A stretch of 64,000 nt of DNA from a bacterium BMS3Bbin08 (GTDB lineage: Bacteria > Nitrospirota > Thermodesulfovibrionia > UBA6902 > BMS3Bbin08), in contig BDTR01000022.1 of the NCBI GenBank assembly GCA_002897775.1, positions 1-64,000 on the forward strand, written 5' to 3'. Positions 58,505 to 64,000 of this stretch are shown here, piece after piece. Below the pieces are notes generated by a model. It saw nothing but the letters and a program-made list of their open reading frames with translations, did not search any database and was not told the DNA's origin. How positions within the stretch are numbered: position 1 is the first letter of the stretch; the number at the start of each line of letters is the position of its first letter. Position numbers and translations under genes: made by a program.

Positions 58505-58529
58505 AAGTTACGCGCGGGAAGAAAGATCA

Positions 58530-58853
58530 ATGCGAAAAAAACCGAAAAAACCCCCTGTCCCCGCAGAGAGATACGAGACCGTCCGGCAGGAGATGATCAC
58601 TGTTCTGAAAGGACAGACGCTTTCTGCAAAAGGAATATCCTCCATGGTCAGGGCCTCTGAAAAAGAGGTCTACGCTCACCTTGAACATATTCAAAAGACT
58701 CTAAAAAAGGAACACGATCTTATCATCACCCCTGCTGAATGCCGCAAATGCGGTTTTACGTTTAAAAAAAGGGATCGGCTGAAAAAACCGGGCAAATGCC
58801 CGGCCTGCCGCGAAGAATCGATACAGGAACCGCTTTTTTCCATAAAAGATTAA
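58530..58853 (+). CDS. Small HTH plus zinc-ribbon protein (COG3357-like predicted regulator)
   Basis: 107 residues. A wHTH-like first half (QEMITVLKGQTLSAKGISSM, KEVYAHLEHIQKTL) precedes a zinc ribbon with CRKCGFTF and CPACREES. This matches predicted transcriptional regulators with a C-terminal ribbon. It could be co-transcribed with the efflux genes (25-bp spacer). It overlaps the end of tonB by four bases in antisense. Confidence 0.8.
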   Translation: MRKKPKKPPVPAERYETVRQEMITVLKGQTLSAKGISSMVRASEKEVYAHLEHIQKTLKKEHDLIITPAECRKCGFTFKKRDRLKKPGKCPACREESIQEPLFSIKD

Positions 58854-59620
58854 TCAGTCAATCTAAATACCACCGGCACCTCAACAGGACTGTCGAGATT
58901 CGGGAAAGGCGCCGCCCTTTTGACAATGGCCAGCGTAGCCTTATCAAGTATGCTGGAACCGGAGCCCTTTATGATCCTCAGGTTCTCCGGCTCGCCATGA
59001 GGACTGATCCTGAAACTAATATAAACCGTGCCCTCGATCCCCTTCTTCCTGGCTAAAACAGGATATGTCTTTGCCCTCTCAATAGAACTTCTTATTGTCT
59101 CAAGGGCTTCCGCCGTCAACAAACCTGCTCCCTGGCCTGTTTTTGATTCGCCACTTTTTCCGCCGTCAAATTGGCCTGGAGTGGAGACAGCTGTCACTAC
59201 CTCCACTCCAGAAACAAAATCAAGTGCTTCAGCTCCCTCGCTCTCATAGCTTGCCAACAGCACGCCATCAGCCAATTCTTCATGTGCGGCTGAGAGAATG
59301 ACAGCTTCGCTCTCTTCGTCTTTACCTACCGTAGCCCTTTCTTCCTCAGCTACCTTAACCGGCTTATTTTCTGCTTTAATTTTTACGGCGGCCTTAAGTT
59401 TTGATTTAACAGTTGACCGCCCTTCACCATGTTTGCCTGTATCATCCGTTAATCTCACAAAAAGTACCTTATCAGACATTATGTTTCTATCGGTTTGAAC
59501 CATACCGTACCTGTCTGACACGCCGGCAGCAAACAAAAGGCCAAAGGCAAAGATATGGAACAGCACTGAAAAAATGACTGTCTTCCTTAAGCTCATCTGG
59601 TTTATCTCAGGTATCGCCAT
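58850..59620 (-). CDS. tonB: TonB-family energy transducer
   Basis: 256 residues. One N-terminal anchor (VIFSVLFHIFAFGLLFAAG), a periplasmic spacer rich in Lys/Glu/Ala rather than in proline, and a TonB C-terminal domain: YPVLARKKGIEGTVYISFRI, PFPNLDSPVEVPVVFRL. It couples the proton-motive force (via ExbB/ExbD, not seen here) to outer-membrane receptors. It is directly downstream of the btuB-like receptor and probably serves it. Confidence 0.92.
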   Translation of the reverse strand: MAIPEINQMSLRKTVIFSVLFHIFAFGLLFAAGVSDRYGMVQTDRNIMSDKVLFVRLTDDTGKHGEGRSTVKSKLKAAVKIKAENKPVKVAEEERATVGKDEESEAVILSAAHEELADGVLLASYESEGAEALDFVSGVEVVTAVSTPGQFDGGKSGESKTGQGAGLLTAEALETIRSSIERAKTYPVLARKKGIEGTVYISFRISPHGEPENLRIIKGSGSSILDKATLAIVKRAAPFPNLDSPVEVPVVFRLTD

Positions 59621-59630
59621 TAATTCATAA

Positions 59631-61511
59631 TTACATCTCCAGTTTTACCCCTGCAAAGGCAGAAAATCCAGGCGTATTATAGCCGAATGCCTCTTCGTAT
59701 GATTCAGCAAAAAGGTTTTCTATTCTGCCGAACAACTGAACATTTCCGGTAATCTTACGCGATGCTGCTATATTAACAATAAAATAATCAATCAGTGTAA
59801 GTCTCGGATAAGGATATGAAAAATCTTTATCATCCCGCCTGCCTACATATGAAATGCTCAGGTCCGCAGCTGTATTCTTATCTTTATAACCTCCATCAAA
59901 GGTCATTTTATGCGCTGGTCTTCTCATTAAATCCCCTCCTGTGCTTTTATCCAGTGTATCAGTGTACGTATGACTGAGCCTCGCCGAGAACCCCTCTGTA
60001 ACGGCATATTCAACAAATGTTTCCAATCCACGGGTCCTTGCACCGCTAATGTTATTATATTTTGACGTGCTGAGGTCAAAATCAATTAGATTCTTAAAGC
60101 TGTTATAAAAATAGGTAATGCCGGCAGATACCTTCTCATTAAAAAACCTCTGCTCAATACCAATGTCCAGACCTTTTGTTTTTTCCGGTTGGAGGCTCTC
60201 ATTCCCATACGAGGAATAGAGCTGAAAAAGAGACGGCGCTTTAAACCCGGTCCCAAAAGTTCCCTTTATCCTGGTGTCTGTATCGAAAGTATAAGCTGAT
60301 GTCAAGCGGTAAGTATTCTTTTTACCGAATTTACTGTGACCGTCGTGCCGGAACCCTGCTGTTGCAATAAATTTTTTATACTTAAACTGTTCCTGAAAGT
60401 AAAACCCTCTGTTTGTTGCCGTCTTCTCGTCAAATGTGCTTGAGAAAGGACCCCATGCGCTTTCTGAATAATAATCTGATTTCCCGGACTCTTTTTCATA
60501 TTCAAACCCTGCTGTAACCGTATTAAAATCACCCGCATAAAAATTGTGCTGCCAGTCGATTTTGTAGACATTTCCATCGTAAGAACCTTTTGCAAAGTCA
60601 ACCGGATGGTCGGCATCTATATCATTGGAATATGTCCTGTGATGGTCTGAGATGGAAAAGCCCAACACCTGTTCCCATACGTCGCCAAGAGCTATAAAGC
60701 TCGCCTGAGTTTTAAAAAATCTCTGTTTGTATTTCAGTATGTAATTCGGGTCATCCAGTACACCGCTTGAATTATCCAGGTCTGAAATCGAATGGATATA
60801 CCTGAATATTAATTCAATGTCAAAGTTTTCTGTTGGCGTAAAGCCTATTCTGGAGGAAAAATCCGTATTTATGTATCCATCCTTTTCAGGATCTCCAGAG
60901 CCGTTCCTGATCGAGATACCTTCAGATTCCACTCTTGAAGCCGTAACTGAATAATTAACCAATTTATTCCCGCCGCTTACTCCGGCGATTTCTCTATATG
61001 TCTTATGCGCGCCGCCTTCAGTCGAGACAAAGAGTTTAGGCTTTCCTTTTCCTTTTTTTGTAATTATATTAATCACTCCGCCTATGGCGTCAGAACCGTA
61101 TAGAGTACTTTGCGGTCCCCTTATTATTTCTATGCGTTCTATATTATCCGTTGTTATTGTTGAAAGATAGCTATACCCTCTTGAAGCTGAAACAGGGTCA
61201 TTCATCTCAATACCATCTATTAAAATCAGCGTATGTTCCGAATTTGCCCCTCTTATAAATACAGACGTATAGCCCCCTGTGTTAACCACATCCAGGGCAG
61301 GGATATCTTTAAGCGCATCAGCTACGGTCATCGTCTGTTTTTTGTCTATATCTTTTTCTGTAATTACAGTTACAGAACTTGCTGTCTCCTCTACAGGCGA
61401 CTCTATCCTTGTTGCGCTTATTACAACTTCTTCAACCTTTATTGAATCATTTTCTGCCCATACCGGCGAAACCATAAGTAAAAGCAATAATAGTAACCAC
61501 AGTCTATACAT
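59631..61511 (-). CDS. btuB: TonB-dependent outer-membrane receptor, probable cobalamin (BtuB-like)
   Basis: 626 residues with a signal peptide (residues 1-19, ending VWA), TonB box region (VEEVVISATRIESP), plug domain (VADALKDIPALDV, IRGPQSTLYGSDAIGGVINI) and a 22-strand barrel ending in the aromatic-terminal FAGVKLEM. The size and the ILIDGIEMNDP motif fit BtuB. A cobalamin riboswitch in the leader (61695-61895) supports the substrate. The 10-bp spacer to tonB implies one transcript. Confidence 0.9.
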   Translation of the reverse strand: MYRLWLLLLLLLMVSPVWAENDSIKVEEVVISATRIESPVEETASSVTVITEKDIDKKQTMTVADALKDIPALDVVNTGGYTSVFIRGANSEHTLILIDGIEMNDPVSASRGYSYLSTITTDNIERIEIIRGPQSTLYGSDAIGGVINIITKKGKGKPKLFVSTEGGAHKTYREIAGVSGGNKLVNYSVTASRVESEGISIRNGSGDPEKDGYINTDFSSRIGFTPTENFDIELIFRYIHSISDLDNSSGVLDDPNYILKYKQRFFKTQASFIALGDVWEQVLGFSISDHHRTYSNDIDADHPVDFAKGSYDGNVYKIDWQHNFYAGDFNTVTAGFEYEKESGKSDYYSESAWGPFSSTFDEKTATNRGFYFQEQFKYKKFIATAGFRHDGHSKFGKKNTYRLTSAYTFDTDTRIKGTFGTGFKAPSLFQLYSSYGNESLQPEKTKGLDIGIEQRFFNEKVSAGITYFYNSFKNLIDFDLSTSKYNNISGARTRGLETFVEYAVTEGFSARLSHTYTDTLDKSTGGDLMRRPAHKMTFDGGYKDKNTAADLSISYVGRRDDKDFSYPYPRLTLIDYFIVNIAASRKITGNVQLFGRIENLFAESYEEAFGYNTPGFSAFAGVKLEM

Positions 61512-61694
61512 AAAGTTTTTCCTCCGTTTTTTTTAGTTTTTTTGTTATAGGACAGGTTAAGAGAAAGACGCCTCTGCCTGAAATCCCCTGTCCACCGAAC
61601 TTCCACAGGTAAAACCCGCTGCTTTAACTGCTAGATCGCTATCAGGATGTGTTATTTCTCATATTTGCCTCCTCCTTCCCTCGAAGGGGTTATG

Positions 61695-61895
61695 TTTTTT
61701 ACAGGTATCCAGGGTCTCCTGACTCCCCCGCGCCTTTGGCTAACCTTCCCTTCCCGGAATATCAGGAAAGTGGCATTATTGCTTTTTGCATATGCCAAAG
61801 GCACAACCGCTCATATAGCGGTGCGGGGTCACAGTTGCGGGGCAGTTCCCGTTTCTCACGGGATTCCCCTGAAAATACCCGGTTACATCGTCAAT
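61695..61895 (-). promoter_or_regulatory. Cobalamin (AdoCbl) riboswitch
   Basis: Read on the minus strand, the conserved pieces are in order: GGGTATTTTCAGGGGAATCC, GGGAACTGCCCCGCAACTGT, GCCAAAGG, and the B12 box AGTCAGGAGACC with CCTGT. This is a class-I-type cobalamin aptamer. The remaining ~180 nt to the btuB start hold further hairpins, among them GGACAGG/CCTGTCC (about 61549-61591), plausible as expression platform, and the ribosome-binding site CGGAGG. Excess cobalamin would shut off the receptor and TonB. Confidence 0.93.
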
Positions 61896-61993
61896 GACGA
61901 TTTTATGTTACTTCTCAAAAATACCTTTCACGATAGCTATATTCATAACTAAGCTGCTCCACAATCCTTGCCCTTACATCACTTAAGATTTAC

Positions 61994-63046
61994 TTAAAAC
62001 ATATCTCCAAAAGCCTTTATCAGGGCCTTATTTTCCTTCCTTGATTTCACAGCAACTCTTATATATGAACTGTCAAGACCTCTGAAGTTCGAACAATTCC
62101 TGACAAGGATACCTTCTTCCCTCAATTTCAGGTCTATTTTGATATCTTTCTTTGTTTTCAATAAGTAAAAATTGGCATCTGACGGATAGACCCCTATCCA
62201 TATTTTTTTAAGACTGCCTTCGAAAAAATCCTTTTCACTCCTGATCAGCCTGAGGGTCTCGTCTGCATAGTCATTATCTTCAAGAGCAGTTATTGCAGCT
62301 CTTTGAGCCAGACTGTTTACGGTCCACGGCTCTTTAGATTCTTTCAATTTGTCAATAAGACGAGCCGGGAAAACTCCATAGCCAATTCTTAACCCGGTGA
62401 GTGCATAAAACTTTGTCATTGACCGCAGGACTATCAGGCAGGGATTATCCGGAACATTTTTAATCACCGACTCTTGAGGCCGGAAATCAATAAACGCTTC
62501 GTCAACGATCAGAAAACATCCTAATTCCTTTGCAGCTCCCGAAATTTCAAGCACAAAGTTTTTTTCCAGGAGCTTTCCTGTAGGATTATTGGGATTACAG
62601 AGAAATGCCATGTCACAGTTCTGCATGGCATCTATAAATTTCTCAGGCATAATTTCAAAGTTATTTTCCTTCTTTAACTCATAACTCTTAACTCTCAACC
62701 CATAATTAACTTTGCAAGCTCTTTCATATTCTGAAAATGTAGGGAAAGGGATGAGGACTGTCCCGGGTTTAAGTGCCCTCGGCATAAGATAAATAAGTTC
62801 TGTGCTTCCATTGCTGCAGAGGATTGTCTCAGGGGCTATATCATGGTATTGTGATAGTTTTTTCTTCAACTTTTCAGTATCAGGGTCTGGATAGTTATGC
62901 AAATTATTCAGTGCTTTTTTTATTTCGGCCTTTACCTTTTTTGAGACACCGAGAGGATTGATAGAGGCGCTGAAATCAATGATCTCCCTTTCGGGTACCC
63001 CGAGCTCCTCTGCGAGTCTGTAGATATTTCCACCGTGCTCAATCAT
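61994..63046 (-). CDS. cobD: CobD/CobC-like PLP-dependent threonine-phosphate decarboxylase
   Basis: 350 residues of the histidinol-phosphate-aminotransferase fold (type I PLP). HGGNIYRLAEELG and DFSASINPLG are the CobD start; CNPNNPTG and VLRSMTKFYALTGLRIGYG (Schiff-base lysine in MTKFYALTG) follow. CobD makes aminopropanol phosphate for the lower axial arm of cobalamin. It overlaps cbiB by four bases. Residues about 114-124 (YGLRVKSYELK) come from an AACTCATAACTCTTAACTC dispersed repeat. HisC is the alternative call, but the neighbour makes CobD far likelier. Confidence 0.92.
   Translation of the reverse strand: MIEHGGNIYRLAEELGVPEREIIDFSASINPLGVSKKVKAEIKKALNNLHNYPDPDTEKLKKKLSQYHDIAPETILCSNGSTELIYLMPRALKPGTVLIPFPTFSEYERACKVNYGLRVKSYELKKENNFEIMPEKFIDAMQNCDMAFLCNPNNPTGKLLEKNFVLEISGAAKELGCFLIVDEAFIDFRPQESVIKNVPDNPCLIVLRSMTKFYALTGLRIGYGVFPARLIDKLKESKEPWTVNSLAQRAAITALEDNDYADETLRLIRSEKDFFEGSLKKIWIGVYPSDANFYLLKTKKDIKIDLKLREEGILVRNCSNFRGLDSSYIRVAVKSRKENKALIKAFGDMF
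62673..62705. repeat. AACTCATAACTCTTAACTCT repeat inside the cobD-like gene
   Basis: An iterated TTAACTCATAACTCTTAACTC stretch (both ACTC units repeated) interrupts the coding sequence in frame. It is the same style as the ATTAAGTCA-type AT-rich repeats found between genes. Confidence 0.55.
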
Positions 63047-64000
63047 AAAGCGGCCCTCGCATATAAGAGTGCAAGTGCGCTACAGAGTCCGAGTAAAGAC
63101 GTAATTTCTGTTATGGTTATAGCCCTCCCAGAAGCCTTTAAATAAAAAGTGTCTGTTATCTGTGTTCTGAGTTCCGGGCTCTGTTTTTCTTCTCCTATAT
63201 ATGGCTTTCTAACTGCTATTCCCTCGTAAAGGGATGGTCCCCCGAGTTTTATTCCAAGGGCACCTGCCATCGCAGCCTCAGGGATCCCGCTGTTAGGGCT
63301 CAAATGATTTTTACCGTCACGGAGCATAATTTTAAAAGCTCTCAAACCCGGTACGAGTCGATTCCGAGCGTTCAAACCATCTATGATAAAAGTCGAAACA
63401 GTTATCAGGACTCCGGTTATCCTTGCAGGCATATAATTTGCGATGTCATCAACTTTTGCCGCTGCCCATCCAAAGTCCCTGTACTTTTCGTTTTTATATC
63501 CAACCATTGAATCAAGTGTGTTTATTGCCTTATATGTCATTGCCAGGGGAAGCCCGCCGATTGAAAAATAAAATAATGGAGCGATTATGCCGTCAGAGGC
63601 ATTTTCAGCGAGGCATTCGATGGTTGCCTTTAATATCTTATCTCTGCCAAGGAGTTCCGTGTCCCTGCCGACTATACAGCTAAGATTTTTCCTTGCATCC
63701 TCTATGTGGTCAGCCTTCAAAGCTTTAACCACTGACTGCGCTGATCTTATGAGTTCCCGGGTTGCAAGTGTAGTTGAGATCAGATAAGCAAGGATTACAA
63801 ATGATAAATAAGAAGTGAAAATCGAGAAATAAGAATTGAAAAGAATTGTATTAATAAAATAAAACAAGCCGTAAGTAAAGCCAACTATGATCACTACGAG
63901 GAGAACACCTGTCAGTTTTTCTCTTGTTTCTTTATTCTTTCTTTTATAGTCTGTTATCTGTGTTCTGCCCCTCAAAAAAACCTCCACCTTTGCTATAGCC
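63043..64000 (-). CDS. cbiB: Adenosylcobinamide-phosphate synthase CbiB, 5' end outside window
   Basis: At least 319 residues are visible. The open frame continues off the window edge (the codons before GTG 63987 read AIAKV, as in normal CbiB), so the start is not in view. The body carries the family motifs CLAENASDGIIAPLFYF, MVGYKNEKYRDFGW and NSGIPEAAMAGALG. CbiB attaches the aminopropanol arm at the membrane. Two copies of a 19-bp sequence encode RTQITD at the N-terminal loop (63949-63967) and a late loop (63151-63169). Confidence 0.93.
   Translation of the reverse strand, partial: AIAKVEVFLRGRTQITDYKRKNKETREKLTGVLLVVIIVGFTYGLFYFINTILFNSYFSIFTSYLSFVILAYLISTTLATRELIRSAQSVVKALKADHIEDARKNLSCIVGRDTELLGRDKILKATIECLAENASDGIIAPLFYFSIGGLPLAMTYKAINTLDSMVGYKNEKYRDFGWAAAKVDDIANYMPARITGVLITVSTFIIDGLNARNRLVPGLRAFKIMLRDGKNHLSPNSGIPEAAMAGALGIKLGGPSLYEGIAVRKPYIGEEKQSPELRTQITDTFYLKASGRAITITEITSLLGLCSALALLYARAAL
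63151..63169. repeat. 19-bp direct repeat in cbiB, copy 1
   Basis: GTCTGTTATCTGTGTTCTG, identical to 63949-63967, 798 bp apart and in the same orientation. Encodes (on the minus strand) RTQITD. Confidence 0.8.
63949..63967. repeat. 19-bp direct repeat in cbiB, copy 2
   Basis: Same 19 bases and same reading frame as the copy at 63151-63169. Flanks are unrelated. Confidence 0.8.

Noticed and set aside
1-64000. tRNA, rRNA or CRISPR loci
   Set aside because: I found no T-loop GGTTCGAATCC-type pattern, no rRNA stretch, and no evenly spaced direct repeats. The recurring CTCTAC and CCCCGTTAGA motifs are scattered singly.

Overview
The window reads as a chromosomal segment of a Gram-negative anaerobe or facultative anaerobe that respires with multihaem cytochromes. 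Evidence for this is an outer membrane (RND efflux trio, TonB, BtuB-type receptor), three Tat-exported redox proteins, two multihaem c-type cytochromes, cobalamin synthesis and salvage, and a reductive activator of corrinoid proteins. The mixture is typical of Nitrospirota (Thermodesulfovibrionia-like) or Desulfobacterota; I infer this from gene content only, since no rRNA or tRNA gene is visible.

Layout. 1-9334: the end of a slipin gene, then a six-gene respiratory cluster (two four-cluster Fe-S subunits, a NrfD/PsrC quinone-side membrane subunit, 8-haem and 12-haem cytochromes, and a molybdopterin catalytic subunit), closed by a strong terminator. 9437-10866: TorD-type chaperone, a small unknown gene and tatA, which serve maturation and export of that complex. 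10924-18386: arsenic region: YnfA, a truncated arsenosugar-type glycosyltransferase joined to an arsC scrap, a MntA/HepT toxin-antitoxin pair, arsC-arsA-arsD-ACR3-arsR, a TPR protein and a second ArsR. 18503-22150: GYD protein, mltG, ispG, panC. 22194-25471: a 3.3 kb mobile element with matching inverted ends and an 8-bp target duplication, carrying an IS1-like transposase and four passenger genes. 25644-27775: rpmH, yidD, yidC, with no rnpA between them. 28115-37885: a type I restriction-modification island with extra nuclease-like genes, placed between yidC and mnmE. 37948-51770: housekeeping genes (mnmE, CDF transporter, hemB, corrinoid activator, CheY/CheX-like pair, XRE regulator facing a response regulator, rnr, uvrA, yjbQ). 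51988-58853: TetR-controlled RND efflux operon and a Zn-ribbon protein. 58850-64000: cobalamin block on the minus strand (cbiB, cobD-like, riboswitch, btuB-like receptor, tonB).

A striking theme is the density of short dispersed repeats (at least five families). Besides filling intergenic spaces, several copies lie in frame inside genes (arsA, rnr, uvrA, cobD-like, cbiB, the tail of mltG). The best candidates for undescribed biology are the cargo-bearing IS1-type element, the six-gene redox complex, the enlarged type I restriction island, and the divergent XRE/response-regulator switch at 45.4 kb.
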